A stretch of 64,000 nt of DNA from Caryophanales bacterium UBA6449 (GCA_002437105.1 DJOB01000006.1:1-64000); one strand, 5' to 3'; positions 50,816 to 60,887 are shown, numbered from the stretch's first letter. Numbers and translations: made by a program. The notes: generated by a model from the letters alone, not told the origin.

Positions 50816-53812
50816 CTATTCCGACCTTAAGCAGAGGACCGGATCCTTCTTTCCAGCCAGCGCCGAAGGGATCAATCCAGCGATGTAGGTCAAAACCATG
50901 GAGACGATGATCAATATCAGCGCGTGAGCGGGGTTGAGCAGCGCGATCGAACCCAGATCATACTCGCTAAAGACATGATTAAGTATCAGATTGATGGGTA
51001 CGCTCAACACATAGGTGAACAGGACACCGATGGCTCCAGCCAGGAATCCGATCGTGACGCTCTCCATGATGAAGAGGCGCGAGACATCCTTCTTCCTAGC
51101 TCCGAGCGAACGGAGCGTCCCGATCTCCTTCGTCCTTTCGACCACCGATACGTAGATGATGATTCCGATCATGACCGAGGAGACGACCAGAGAGATCGAA
51201 GCGAAGACGATCAGAACGGTAGAAGTGACATCGACCATCGTGCCGATCGCCGAGGTCACCATCGCCGCTAGATCGGTATATATCACCTGATCAACCTTGT
51301 CCTTGCCCTCATTGTACTGATCGAGGTAGGCGGTTATCTTCGCTTTCGAATCGAAGTCCTTAGGGTAGATCGTAATGGAAGAGACTTCGCTATCCGCCCC
51401 GATCTCACCCCGCTCCTCCATGTACTGAGAGGAGTCGATCCTCGAGAAGGCATCCAGAACTGAATAGTTGGTCAGCAGCATATCGTTCTGCGCCAGGATA
51501 TTCATGGCGACAGAGGTATCACCCGAGTAGAGACTAGAGACGAGTTGCCGCGCCTGATCATCGCTGAGCCGAGATAGATCGATCATCGTCCGATCTCTGC
51601 TGGCGGCCGCTATCTTGGAGGAACTCGCGGTCTCCGCCACCCTCTTCGAGAAGGCGGAAGTGTAGTAGATACCATTGCCTAAGATGCCGATCGCCGAGGA
51701 GGATTTGAGACGCAGCACGCCTACGACATGGAGATCGGTAGCCACATCGGGATTCCCCTGCCCCGCGATGTTGCCGAACTCATACAGGTTCCTCATCTCC
51801 GTAGAATCGCGGGCGGGCGCCTGGTAGGTATCCATAGAGGTGACAGGGCGGAACTCGATACCCGCCGCCTGCAGCTGAGGGAACAGCTCGGTCAAGCACT
51901 CCTTCCAGGTGATCTGCCCATCGGTAAACCTCTTGAGGGTCAGACTCGGTACCAGCAGATCCGCCGGACTGAGATCGGAAGGTATGTCGACAAACAGAGA
52001 GAGAATATCCTTAGCGGAAGCAGTCAGCTGAGAGGAATCAGCATCCTTGAGGTTGGAGAGCGCGGCCAATTTAGATATCAGATCATCGTACGTATTCGGA
52101 TCCTTCAGCGCGATACCGCGAATATCCTCATTCGTCTTCCCTGGAGCGATGGTGTAGTAATCATCATTAGAGAATAATCTGTAGGTCTTACTCTTGAGAT
52201 CCTCAAAAGTCAGATCGGTATACTTGCCTGCCGCGAACTCATCCTTATCGTAGCCTAGACTCACTAGCGTATCGGCCGAGATGCGATTGTAGCTATCGAC
52301 CGTGATCAACAGACCGGTAGGATCATCGCTCGAGGGGAAAGTACCATCGATCAGATCGTACTGGCTCAGGATGAAGTCCTCATCGCCCGGAAGTTCCTGC
52401 CAGCTGCTGGAGGTGGATAGAAAAGAGGAGATCATGCTGCTGCTCGAACCGGTCTGAATGGACGTATAGCTGTTATCGGAGACTTTAGTCACCACATTGG
52501 CAACCGTAGAGTAATTCAGATTTATCGAGCTATAAAGGCTGGGATCCAGCTTACCGAGATAGTCTTCATAATATTCAGGTGTAAGGTTGTTTAGATGGAA
52601 ATAAGTCGATGTGGAAGGCGATACATGAACCACATCATCATCTGGGTATCTCTCTAGTTCATCGTCGGGGATCGAATCGCTATCAACCCCTAAGGCCTGA
52701 TGGGAGATAGTGATCGGGAACTTAGACAGCGACTCGGACTCCGTCCTCTCTATGTAGAGATTGAAACCATTAGCGACAGCGAGCACCAATCCGACACCGA
52801 TTATTCCAAAGGAGGACGCTATCGAGGTGAGGATCGTCCTCCCCTTCTTGGTCATGATGTTTCGCAGCGAGATGCTGAAAGCTGTCCAGAAAGTCATCCG
52901 CGACTTCCGGTTCGCTCCCTTATCCTCGCTGTCGATCCTCTCGATATCCTGAGCCAGGGACCAGGTGCCAGAGGCCGAGTGCTTCTGCTGAACAACCGGC
53001 TCCTCCGATCCCGGTCTTTCGTTCACCCTTCTCGCGGCTAACCGCACCCTCTCCGCGCGCGAAGCTCCACGGTGCCTAGCGAGATACGATTTAAAAGGAG
53101 AGGGAGCGGAAGAATTTCCTACCAGCTGACTGGATTCATTCGGTTGATCCGAGATGATCTCCCCATCCTTCATGGTGATGATCCGATCAGCGTACTGATA
53201 GGCCAGCTCGCGGTTATGAGTCACCATGATGACCAAGCGGCTTCGCGACAGCGATTCCAGGATATCCATCACTTGGATAGAAGTGACGCTATCCAGCGCT
53301 CCCGTGGGCTCATCAGCCAGGATGATCGAAGGATTGTTGATGATGGACCTGGCGATCGCCACCCGCTGCTGCTGTCCACCCGAGAGCTGATTGGGATACT
53401 TCTTGCCCTGACCTGCTAAACCCACATCCGCCAGCGCGATCTCGCCGCGCCGCTTCTTCTCGCGTCGCGAATAGCCCGCCAGCGTCAGAGGCATAGCCAC
53501 ATTCTCCCAGAGGGTAAGATGCGGGATCAGATTATAGGATTGGAAGATCATGCCCGCCTTCTTGTTCCGGTAGTCATCCCACATCCGGTCGCTGTAATTC
53601 CTGGTCGATATGCCATCGATGATCAGATCTCCCGAAGTGTACCGGTCCAGACCGGAGATGATATTCAGAAGGGTGGTCTTACCACAGCCTGAAGGTCCAA
53701 GGATAGCGATAAAACCACTGTCAGGAAAAGAGATCGAAATACCTTTGAGCGCATGGACGCTGTCATTCTTGCCGAGGGGATAGTCCTTCTTTATATCAAT
53801 CAGTTTCAACAT
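50816..53812 (-). CDS. ABC transporter fused to an FtsX permease (MacB-like), long extracytoplasmic domain
   Basis: The 998-residue protein joins an N-terminal ATPase with a permease. Walker A GPSGCGKTT (39-47), LSGGQQQR (143-150), Walker B ILADEPTGALDS and the H-loop are present. After a charged linker (about 230-310) come helix 1 (about 325-345), an extracytoplasmic region of about 510 residues, then three helices with the FtsX motif KEIGTLRSLGARKKDVSRLF. The family includes antimicrobial-peptide, lipoprotein and toxin transporters working as mechanotransmitters. The outer domain is about twice that of MacB. No partner gene is adjacent, so the substrate is unknown. Confidence 0.88.
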   Translation of the reverse strand: MLKLIDIKKDYPLGKNDSVHALKGISISFPDSGFIAILGPSGCGKTTLLNIISGLDRYTSGDLIIDGISTRNYSDRMWDDYRNKKAGMIFQSYNLIPHLTLWENVAMPLTLAGYSRREKKRRGEIALADVGLAGQGKKYPNQLSGGQQQRVAIARSIINNPSIILADEPTGALDSVTSIQVMDILESLSRSRLVIMVTHNRELAYQYADRIITMKDGEIISDQPNESSQLVGNSSAPSPFKSYLARHRGASRAERVRLAARRVNERPGSEEPVVQQKHSASGTWSLAQDIERIDSEDKGANRKSRMTFWTAFSISLRNIMTKKGRTILTSIASSFGIIGVGLVLAVANGFNLYIERTESESLSKFPITISHQALGVDSDSIPDDELERYPDDDVVHVSPSTSTYFHLNNLTPEYYEDYLGKLDPSLYSSINLNYSTVANVVTKVSDNSYTSIQTGSSSSMISSFLSTSSSWQELPGDEDFILSQYDLIDGTFPSSDDPTGLLITVDSYNRISADTLVSLGYDKDEFAAGKYTDLTFEDLKSKTYRLFSNDDYYTIAPGKTNEDIRGIALKDPNTYDDLISKLAALSNLKDADSSQLTASAKDILSLFVDIPSDLSPADLLVPSLTLKRFTDGQITWKECLTELFPQLQAAGIEFRPVTSMDTYQAPARDSTEMRNLYEFGNIAGQGNPDVATDLHVVGVLRLKSSSAIGILGNGIYYTSAFSKRVAETASSSKIAAASRDRTMIDLSRLSDDQARQLVSSLYSGDTSVAMNILAQNDMLLTNYSVLDAFSRIDSSQYMEERGEIGADSEVSSITIYPKDFDSKAKITAYLDQYNEGKDKVDQVIYTDLAAMVTSAIGTMVDVTSTVLIVFASISLVVSSVMIGIIIYVSVVERTKEIGTLRSLGARKKDVSRLFIMESVTIGFLAGAIGVLFTYVLSVPINLILNHVFSEYDLGSIALLNPAHALILIIVSMVLTYIAGLIPSALAGKKDPVLCLRSE

Positions 53813-54123
53813 GATCCCACCCTCCCAAAAACACCTATATGCCTACACAACATACATATATATGCAAAATAAGAAATCTCTAAAATTATAGAGAAAAACA
53901 CATCCCTTTTTCTATGCGGAAGGGATACTACAAGGATTTTTAAATAATTTTTAATATAAGCAGAAAAACCATAGAAGAAAAAATAATTAAGCGGCCCGAT
54001 TATCAAGAAAGCCCCTTATCTTTAATCATAATAAATAAAAAGTGGTTTCATAGGTATTCGCTAAGAGTAAAATATTGCATGGTCAATCGCTGAAGCGATA
54101 CCTGTTAAGTGAAGGGAGCGTCT
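53813..54123. other. AT-rich intergenic stretch before galK
   Basis: No credible gene is seen. It holds a small hairpin (TCTCTAAAATTATAGAGA, about 53877-53894) and, near galK, an inverted repeat ATCGCT-GA-AGCGAT (about 54085-54098) that may be a regulator site. I see no consensus promoter. A short minus-strand frame with a TTG start has no credible ribosome-binding site. Confidence 0.5.
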
Positions 54124-55323
54124 ATGAACGACAAGCTAATCGCCGAAATCGAAGCGGCATTCAAGGAGAAGTTCGGAAGTCTAGAGGGAGCAAAGCTGTA
54201 TTTCGCTCCCGCGCGCGTCAATCTGATCGGAGAGCATATCGACTATTCCGGAGGATACGTCTTCCCCTGTGCTCTGACGATTGGAACCTATTGCCTAGCC
54301 AAGCCTAGAAACGATAGGAATGTCAATTTCTATTCCGTCAATCTCGCTAGATACGGCATCACTCACACCTCTCTAGACGATCTCCACCCCCTGGCTGAGA
54401 AGGGACAGTGGACCGCGTATCCCAAGGGAGTCATCTGGGCTCTGAAGGAGATGGGATTCGCGTGCAATAAGGGTGTAGACATCGTGATCGGCGGTGATGT
54501 GCCCGGCGGATCAGGACTCTCGTCCTCCGCTTCGCTGGAGGTCGTCACCGGTGTTGTCCTCAGGGATATAAACGGATTCGATCCTGAAAGACTGACGAAC
54601 ATCAAGATCGCCCTCGCTGGTCAGACGGCCGAGAACAAGTATGTCGGCGCCAACACCGGAATCATGGACCAGTTCGCCTCGGCGATGGGAAAGAAGGATT
54701 CTGCGATCCTTCTGAACTGCGGAACCCTCGAGTACAAATACGCCCCGATCGTCATGAAGGGCAAGAAGATCATCGTCACCAACTCGAACAAGCCCCACTC
54801 GCTGGTGAACAGCCAGTACAACACGAGAAGAGCTCAGTCCGACTGTGCCCGAGACGCTCTGAAGACCGTCATCCCCCACATGGTGAACCTCTGCGATATC
54901 GATCTGAAGACCTTCTACGCTCACGCCGATGTCATCAAGGACAAGATCGTGTTCAAGCGTGCCAAACATGCGATATCCGAAAACATCCGCACGCTGGAAT
55001 CTCTGAAGGCCCTGGAGGCTAACGACCTCAACCGCTTCGGCGATCTGATCAACGAAGCTGGTGAATCGATCCGCTACGATTACGAAGCGACCTGCGAGGA
55101 GACCGATATCCTCGTGGATGCGGCTAGGATTCAGCCCGGCGTCCTCTGCTCTCGCCAGACCGGTGGAGGCTGGGGTGGCTGCACCGTCTCCATCGTCGAT
55201 GACGATTCCGTGGATGCCTTCATCAAGAATGTCGGTGACTACTATGCCGCCAAATCCAAGTACCGGGCGACCTTCTACGTCGTCAGTGTCGGCGATGGTC
55301 CGGCTGTCCTGAAACAGTACTAG
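54124..55323 (+). CDS. galK: galactokinase
   Basis: GalK phosphorylates alpha-D-galactose at C1 in the Leloir pathway. The 399 residues carry the galactokinase signature PARVNLIGEHIDYSGG, the GHMP ATP loop PGGSGLSSSASLEV, GIMDQFASAMGKKD with the catalytic Asp, and the C-terminal RQTGGGWGGCTVSIV. The start at 54124 is five bases after AAGGGAG. galT follows within 10 bases; galE and a galactose transporter are not in the window. Confidence 0.95.
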   Translation: MNDKLIAEIEAAFKEKFGSLEGAKLYFAPARVNLIGEHIDYSGGYVFPCALTIGTYCLAKPRNDRNVNFYSVNLARYGITHTSLDDLHPLAEKGQWTAYPKGVIWALKEMGFACNKGVDIVIGGDVPGGSGLSSSASLEVVTGVVLRDINGFDPERLTNIKIALAGQTAENKYVGANTGIMDQFASAMGKKDSAILLNCGTLEYKYAPIVMKGKKIIVTNSNKPHSLVNSQYNTRRAQSDCARDALKTVIPHMVNLCDIDLKTFYAHADVIKDKIVFKRAKHAISENIRTLESLKALEANDLNRFGDLINEAGESIRYDYEATCEETDILVDAARIQPGVLCSRQTGGGWGGCTVSIVDDDSVDAFIKNVGDYYAAKSKYRATFYVVSVGDGPAVLKQY

Positions 55324-55332
55324 AGGTTGAAT

Positions 55333-56835
55333 ATGATCGATAACTCGATAAAGAAACTGGTCACCTATGCGCTAGAGAAGAACCTCATAACCGCAGACGA
55401 CCGCACTTTCTGCATCAACTCCATACTCCACATCCTCAAGCTCGATGAGTACACCGAACCCGCGGAGACCTACAAGGATGTCGATCTGGAATCCACACTC
55501 AAAGAGATTCTCGATTGGGCCTACGAACACCATCTCTTCGCAGAGAACTCGGTCGTCTACCGCGACCTCTTCGACACCTACCTGATGAGCGTCTTCACCG
55601 ACCGTCCCTCCAACGTCATAGCCAAGTTCAATGCGGACTATAAGATCTCGCCTAAGACCGCCACCGATAACTTCTACCGATTCAGCCGAGATACGGACTA
55701 CATCCGGTCCTACCGCGTGAAGAAGGACCTGAAGTGGACTACCGCCACTCCCTATGGAGACCTGGATATCACCATAAATCTATCCAAGCCCGAGAAGGAT
55801 CCCAAGGCGATCGCCGCCGCTAAGCTGCTGAAGCAGTCCGCCTATCCCAAGTGCCAGCTCTGCCCCGAGAACGAAGGATATGCAGGAAGACTCAACCATC
55901 CTGCTAGAGAGACGATAAGGATCATTCCTCTGACTCTGGGCGGCAAATCTTACTTCTTCCAGTATTCTCCCTACTCCTACTTCAACGAGCACTGCATCGT
56001 CTTCAACAGATTCCATACCCCGATGGTCATCGATCACAACTGCTTCACCCACCTGCTCGATTTCGTCAGGATCTTCCCGCACTACATACTCGGCTCCAAT
56101 GCCGATCTGCCCATCGTCGGTGGTTCTATCCTCACCCACGATCACTATCAGGGTGGCTCCTACATATTCCCCATGTTCCGTGCCCCCGTCTACGAGAAGA
56201 TCGTCTTCAAGGGATTCGAAGATGTCGAAGCCGGTCACGTGCGCTGGCCCCTCTCGGACATCCGAATTCAATCCAAGGATCCTCAGAGGCTGATCGCGTT
56301 AGCGGACAAGATCCTAGCTGCCTGGCGGGGCTATACCGACGAGCGCGCCACGATCCTGGCTGAGACTAATGGTGAGCCCCACTCCACCATCACACCCATC
56401 GCCCACAGGATCGGTGATGAATACGCCCTCGAACTGGTGCTGAGAAACAATCTGACCACCTCGGACTTCCCCATGGGACTCTATCATCCCCATCAGGACC
56501 TCTGGCACATCAAGAAGGAGAATATCGGTCTGATCGAGGTGATGGGACTAGCCGTCCTTCCCTCCCGACTCAATGTCGAACTGACTAAGCTGGAGAACGA
56601 GCTGGTCGAGCATATCGACCCCGCTTCCGACCCTCAGACCGAAAAGCATGCAGCCTGGGCTAAGCAGATAGAGGAGAGACATCCCGATCTCAACCGCAGC
56701 AATGTCAAAGCGATCGTCGAGGAGGAGACGGGTAAGGTCTTCGCTCGCTGTCTCGAGGATGCGGGAGTCTACAAGCAGACCAAAGAGGGCGATGACGCCT
56801 TCAACCGATTCATCGCCCACGTCAACTCTCTATAA
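55333..56835 (+). CDS. galT: galactose-1-phosphate uridylyltransferase, Firmicutes type 2
   Basis: The enzyme swaps UMP between UDP-glucose and galactose 1-phosphate. At 500 residues it matches the long Gram-positive GalT2 family, not the short HIT-type enzyme. Motifs include the N-terminal helical region, CQLCPENEGYAGR, FNRFHTPMVIDHNCF, and SILTHDHYQGGSYIFPMFRA with the active-site histidine region. The ATG at 55333 follows AGAGGT by five bases. It is cotranscribed with galK and ended by a hairpin. Confidence 0.93.
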   Translation: MIDNSIKKLVTYALEKNLITADDRTFCINSILHILKLDEYTEPAETYKDVDLESTLKEILDWAYEHHLFAENSVVYRDLFDTYLMSVFTDRPSNVIAKFNADYKISPKTATDNFYRFSRDTDYIRSYRVKKDLKWTTATPYGDLDITINLSKPEKDPKAIAAAKLLKQSAYPKCQLCPENEGYAGRLNHPARETIRIIPLTLGGKSYFFQYSPYSYFNEHCIVFNRFHTPMVIDHNCFTHLLDFVRIFPHYILGSNADLPIVGGSILTHDHYQGGSYIFPMFRAPVYEKIVFKGFEDVEAGHVRWPLSDIRIQSKDPQRLIALADKILAAWRGYTDERATILAETNGEPHSTITPIAHRIGDEYALELVLRNNLTTSDFPMGLYHPHQDLWHIKKENIGLIEVMGLAVLPSRLNVELTKLENELVEHIDPASDPQTEKHAAWAKQIEERHPDLNRSNVKAIVEEETGKVFARCLEDAGVYKQTKEGDDAFNRFIAHVNSL

Positions 56836-56856
56836 CTCATCTAGAATCGTCAATAG

Positions 56857-56885
56857 AAAAAGCACCGCTCTCTGCGGTGCTTTTT
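56857..56885 (+). terminator. intrinsic terminator of galK-galT
   Basis: AGCACCGC (56861-56868) pairs with GCGGTGCT (56874-56881) and is followed by a T run. Confidence 0.9.
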
Positions 56886-56905
56886 ATTAGTATAGATTCA
56901 AATAT

Positions 56906-56932
56906 AAAAAGGGATCAGCTCCCGCTGATCCC
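56906..56932 (-). terminator. intrinsic terminator of the BI-1 family gene
   Basis: On the minus strand GGGATCAGC/GCTGATCCC (56911-56919 with 56924-56932) is followed by T5. Confidence 0.88.
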
Positions 56933-56951
56933 CTAGCGGACCGAATCCCGA

Positions 56952-57677
56952 TCAATTCCTCCGGCTGATTACGAGATAAGGGAGGATGCGAATCAGCAGG
57001 ATGACATAGTCAGAGAGCAAGGTGTAAGCCGCATAGACCGCGAGGTTGTTGGCACTGTTGATGAATCCATTGTCCGCCAGCCTCTTGATCCGATTGAAAT
57101 CGACCATCGTCTCCAGCATGATGACTCCGAAGAAGACGAAGTCGGTGATCCAATAGACAGTCTCATTCATCGCGAACATATTGATCAGAAGCATGACCAT
57201 GATGCCGAAGAGAAAGAAGGGAAGGATGAAGCTGACCTTCCAGGCATTCTTGAAGATGAATCCGAATAGTCCCATCAGCAGGAAGATACCGGCGGTGACT
57301 CCGAAAGCGATGCCGACAGTAGCAGCACCATCCTTGAAGCCAGTGACAAAGCCGATCGTCGAAGACAGCGCGATACCCCAGCAGAACGAATCGAGCAGAT
57401 AGCAGATCAGAACGGCAACGCTTCTCTTGGCGAACGCCTTAAATCCGATTATCAGCGAGAAAACTACGATGCCGATCCACGCTACGACCAGCGAAATCAG
57501 CATGCTGGTAGGGTTGCCAGTAAGACTCATCAAATACGGCCAACCGAAACCTACACCAGCGACGATCCCGAGTCCTAGCGCTAGATAGAGGAAGACCAAG
57601 GCATAGGGCATCGCTATGCCCTTAATATTCTTTCTATCTTCTTCATAGCGCTGTTCAGGCGCATTATAAGTTGTCAT
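56952..57677 (-). CDS. Bax inhibitor-1 / YccA family membrane protein
   Basis: The 241-residue protein has a short charged N-terminus and seven hydrophobic segments spaced as in BI-1 proteins. The final region contains the paired acidic residues seen in the family (LETMVDFNRIKRLADNG and LLSDYVILLIRILPYL). Bacterial members are pH-sensitive calcium leak channels or regulators of the membrane protease FtsH; which applies here is unknown. The window also has a calcium ATPase, but not adjacent. It has its own promoter, AAGGAGG site and terminator. Confidence 0.82.
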   Translation of the reverse strand: MTTYNAPEQRYEEDRKNIKGIAMPYALVFLYLALGLGIVAGVGFGWPYLMSLTGNPTSMLISLVVAWIGIVVFSLIIGFKAFAKRSVAVLICYLLDSFCWGIALSSTIGFVTGFKDGAATVGIAFGVTAGIFLLMGLFGFIFKNAWKVSFILPFFLFGIMVMLLINMFAMNETVYWITDFVFFGVIMLETMVDFNRIKRLADNGFINSANNLAVYAAYTLLSDYVILLIRILPYLVISRRN

Positions 57678-57713
57678 GGCGACCTCCTTTCAATCGATCC
57701 ATCGACACTATAA

Positions 57714-57742
57714 TTTATAGAAAAGTATCACGTCATTGTTAA
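57714..57742 (-). promoter_or_regulatory. sigma-A promoter of the BI-1 family gene
   Basis: On the minus strand TTAACA (57737-57742) and TATAAA (57714-57719) are 17 bases apart. Confidence 0.65.
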
Positions 57743-57801
57743 GAGAAACATTCTCTTTTAAAGCGAGGATAAAGAAACATAGTCGCATCGCCCTCATCGA
57801 C

Positions 57802-57829
57802 AAAGCGCCAAGCTTACACTTGGCGCTTT
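57802..57829 (-). terminator. hairpin after the pullulanase gene
   Basis: A perfect 11-bp stem (57802-57812 with 57819-57829) lies 20 bases past the stop, but only TTT follows, so termination may be weak. Confidence 0.65.
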
Positions 57830-57848
57830 CAACTCTCTCAGGACTAAC

Positions 57849-60833
57849 TTAAGCCAGAGAGGAATAGGAGGAATGGGCAGCGATCTTCACTCCGTTATAG
57901 GTGATCTCCTGATCGCTATAGTTCTGAATGAAGATATAGGTCCCGGATTCGGTCTTATAGGAGAAGGAGATGACCCGGCTGTCATCGACCAGATTCGCGT
58001 GGAACTTGCTAGCCTCGGAGCCGCTGAAGTCCTGATAGGAAGGCACACCGAGGTTGCGATCCTTCCTCGCTTCCAGATCGGTCTTGAACGCCTGGCTGAC
58101 CGCCTTATTGGTGGTCAGCTCATCCCACTTCACCGAATTGAGGTCCGCGCTGGAATTGTACGAATTGTGGCTGTAGTAGATATTCTCATCGGTCGGATCC
58201 TGATAGCAGGTATTCTTGTTGAAATCAGCTGAATCCTTCGTGAGCTGCTTGGTGCGGCCGAAGTCCTGTCCAACCTGGAAGAAAGCGGGAGACAGAGAGG
58301 CGAGAATAGAAGAGTTAGCCATCTCGGTCAACACCGGAATATCCTTCTTGTCATCGACCGTCAGTGCCAGCGTATCGTGAAGGGTGGAATTATCGTGGCA
58401 CTCGACATAGGCGATGGAAGCACCGATCCCATCTTTCGCACTCTTCACATAGGGCGTGTTGGAGATGACACCGCTGTACATCGTACCGGTGAGTCCGTAG
58501 TAGATCTTGTCCTTGTCAGCCGCTCCAACCCCGACATAGTCACCGCTATCGCTCCTAGTCCCGTAGAAGGCATTCTGGATGTATCCCTTGCCGAGCCTTC
58601 CTTGAGAATCCGCGAATACGGAGCCCTTCGTCCCATCGCGGAAGGTATCGTTGAAGGCACCTACCCAGTCTTCACCGAGATTGCCGATCATGCTCTGAGT
58701 AGCCATATCGTAAGAGGTGATGCCGGAATCATCATCGCCACCGAACATCGTCCATCCTTCACCATAGACGATGATATTGGGATCGATCTTATCCAGCGCC
58801 TGCCTCACCGCTCTCATCGTCTTCAGATCGAGGAGTCCCATCAGGTCGAAACGGAAGCCGGAGAAGTGATAATCCTCAGCCCACCCAGTCACCGAGTCGA
58901 CGATGAACTGACGGACCATCGACCGCTGCGAAGCGATATCGGTTCCCGCACCAGAATAGGACTTGCTCCGGAAATAGTAACCGGGGAAGATGTTCTCGAA
59001 TGAGGTTCCCGACTGGCCGGGCATGTGGTTATAGACGACATCCATGACGACTCCGACTCCCGCGTCGTTATAGCTCTGGATGGTCTGCTGAAGTTCCTTG
59101 ACGCGCACCTTTCCATCGTTGGGATCGGAGGAGTAGCTTCCCTCGGGCACGTTGTACTGCTGAGGATCGTAACCCCAATTGTAGGATTCGGGTGCGGTGT
59201 CCAGCTTCGTCTCGTCGACCGAGGCGAAATCGTATACGGGCATGAGCTGAACGTGAGTCAATCCCTGGCTGTGAAGATCCTTGACATAATCGAATCCCGT
59301 CTTGGCTCCATCCTCGAGCGCAGTATTGGATTCGCTGAGTCCGAGATACTTACCCCTATTGGCTTTTTCACCATTCCAGCTCTCATCCCAAGTCATATCC
59401 TTGGTGTGCATCTCCATGATGGTGGTATTCGAAGGCTTGACCGCCGGCGCCCAACCGGTGGCGGAAGCGTGCTGAACATAATCCTTAGAAGTGAAGTCGA
59501 CCACCATGGAGTGCTTACCGTTAGCATCGGAGGATCTGGCATAAGGATCAGACACACCCTTGGTGGTGACACCATAGTTAGTCACATCGAAGGTGTAGTA
59601 CCTTCCCGCGAGGTTCTTATCCTCCACCGCGGTGAAGACACCCTTCTCAGACCTCGTCATCTTCACGACCTCAGGAGCACCGAGGGCTGACGAGTCGTCG
59701 GAGTACAGATTGAGTGTTATCTCAGACGCAGAAGGCGACCAGACCTTAAAGGTCGTCCTATCTCCCTCCACGGTAGCTCCCAACTTCTCCTCGGTATAGT
59801 AGTCAGCATCGAAAGCGCTGGAAGAATAGAACTTCTTGAAATTGACCTCACCGCAGGATTTTATCTTTCCACCATCATTGGCATCGGGGGCAAACATCTC
59901 GTATTTCTGCTGCAGATCGAGCGGTTTGCTCAAACTGATATTCCTCGAGGTTAAGGTGCCTTTAGATTGATGGCAGGCCTCGGTGATATCGATCGATTCA
60001 CCATAGACCTTATTTCCCACCGCGTCAAAAGTGTAGGGACGCAGCGAGATATCCTTACCGTAGACGATGATCGTATCGAGGGACTTGCCGACTACATTCA
60101 GATGGTAGACATTACCGTTAGAGGTGGTCTCTCCACCGTAGGTGATGCTCTTGATGAGATTGGTCGAGAAATCATCGATATCGTAGACGACGGAGCCGGA
60201 GTTCTCATCGATAAAGATGTTATAGCGCCCGTTCTCATCCTTCTTCATCAGCGCTGGATTGATCGTCAGATCGGAAGTCTGGGGGCTACCGCTCTGAGAG
60301 CGGAAGATGATTCCCGTAAACATATTGCTCAGGTCAGATTTGATAGAGAGCTGAGTGTTGGTGGCTGGATCGTAGCTCCAGCTCGTACTCACGGTGTAAT
60401 CATGATCGAAGTCAATGTAGATAGGAGTGAATTCGAACGCATCTCCCAGCTTATCGAAAGTGACCCTTTGACCCCCACGGCTGGATTGGAAGAGATAGCT
60501 CTTGGAGCTGTTCCAAGCCCAGACCCAATCGCAGTCGGTCTGAGCTTTATCGGACCGGAAGTAGATATTCAGATCCTGAGGCTCAGTCTCCTCGGCGATC
60601 GTGACTTTCGCCTCCTGATTAGAAGAAGAGGACGAAGAAGAAGACGAGGAGGGAGACGAAGAGGAAGACGGAGACGAACTGGAGTCAGGTGTGCTGACGA
60701 CCGACGAATCCTGCGAGCTAGAAGCAGGAGAAGAGCTAGAACTACTGGAGGAGTTCCCAGCCGGATTGCAACCTACAGCCGTCAGAGTGGCTAATGTCAA
60801 AGATAGAAAAGAAAGCAGTCTTATTTTCTTCAT
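57849..60833 (-). CDS. pulA: lipoprotein type I pullulanase
   Basis: The enzyme cleaves alpha-1,6 branches of pullulan, starch and glycogen outside the cell. The 994 residues begin with lipobox VGC (C22) and a Ser-rich linker (about 24-75). A starch-binding CBM41-like domain (about 78-180), a CBM48-like domain (WSPSASEITLNLY) and a GH13 barrel follow. Type I signature YNWGYDPQQY is present, with MDVVYNHMPG, GFRFDLMG (nucleophile Asp, about 663), VYGEGW (acid/base Glu, about 692) and VECHDNST (third Asp, about 813). The start at 60833 follows GAGGAAA. A cre-like operator overlaps its promoter. Confidence 0.94.
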   Translation of the reverse strand: MKKIRLLSFLSLTLATLTAVGCNPAGNSSSSSSSSPASSSQDSSVVSTPDSSSSPSSSSSPSSSSSSSSSSNQEAKVTIAEETEPQDLNIYFRSDKAQTDCDWVWAWNSSKSYLFQSSRGGQRVTFDKLGDAFEFTPIYIDFDHDYTVSTSWSYDPATNTQLSIKSDLSNMFTGIIFRSQSGSPQTSDLTINPALMKKDENGRYNIFIDENSGSVVYDIDDFSTNLIKSITYGGETTSNGNVYHLNVVGKSLDTIIVYGKDISLRPYTFDAVGNKVYGESIDITEACHQSKGTLTSRNISLSKPLDLQQKYEMFAPDANDGGKIKSCGEVNFKKFYSSSAFDADYYTEEKLGATVEGDRTTFKVWSPSASEITLNLYSDDSSALGAPEVVKMTRSEKGVFTAVEDKNLAGRYYTFDVTNYGVTTKGVSDPYARSSDANGKHSMVVDFTSKDYVQHASATGWAPAVKPSNTTIMEMHTKDMTWDESWNGEKANRGKYLGLSESNTALEDGAKTGFDYVKDLHSQGLTHVQLMPVYDFASVDETKLDTAPESYNWGYDPQQYNVPEGSYSSDPNDGKVRVKELQQTIQSYNDAGVGVVMDVVYNHMPGQSGTSFENIFPGYYFRSKSYSGAGTDIASQRSMVRQFIVDSVTGWAEDYHFSGFRFDLMGLLDLKTMRAVRQALDKIDPNIIVYGEGWTMFGGDDDSGITSYDMATQSMIGNLGEDWVGAFNDTFRDGTKGSVFADSQGRLGKGYIQNAFYGTRSDSGDYVGVGAADKDKIYYGLTGTMYSGVISNTPYVKSAKDGIGASIAYVECHDNSTLHDTLALTVDDKKDIPVLTEMANSSILASLSPAFFQVGQDFGRTKQLTKDSADFNKNTCYQDPTDENIYYSHNSYNSSADLNSVKWDELTTNKAVSQAFKTDLEARKDRNLGVPSYQDFSGSEASKFHANLVDDSRVISFSYKTESGTYIFIQNYSDQEITYNGVKIAAHSSYSSLA
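60605..60760 (-). repeat. low-complexity serine linker in the pullulanase gene
   Basis: The coding strand is rich in short repeats of Ser codons interrupted by Pro, Asp and Thr, giving a flexible linker after the lipid anchor. Similar linkers occur in the lipoproteins at 13905 and 47470. Confidence 0.7.
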
Positions 60834-60857
60834 TTTATGAATTTCCTCACACTGAGA

Positions 60858-60887
60858 ATTATAGGACACGATCCGACCCCTTTGAAA
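60858..60887 (-). promoter_or_regulatory. promoter of the pullulanase gene
   Basis: On the minus strand TTTCAA (60882-60887) and a perfect TATAAT (60858-60863) are 18 bases apart, 25 bases before the start codon. The weak -35 overlaps the cre-like site. Confidence 0.6.

Noticed and set aside
53806..54006. A 66-codon minus-strand frame before the ABC-FtsX gene
   Set aside because: It starts at TTG with no credible ribosome-binding site, overlaps the next gene start, and is only an AT-rich open stretch.
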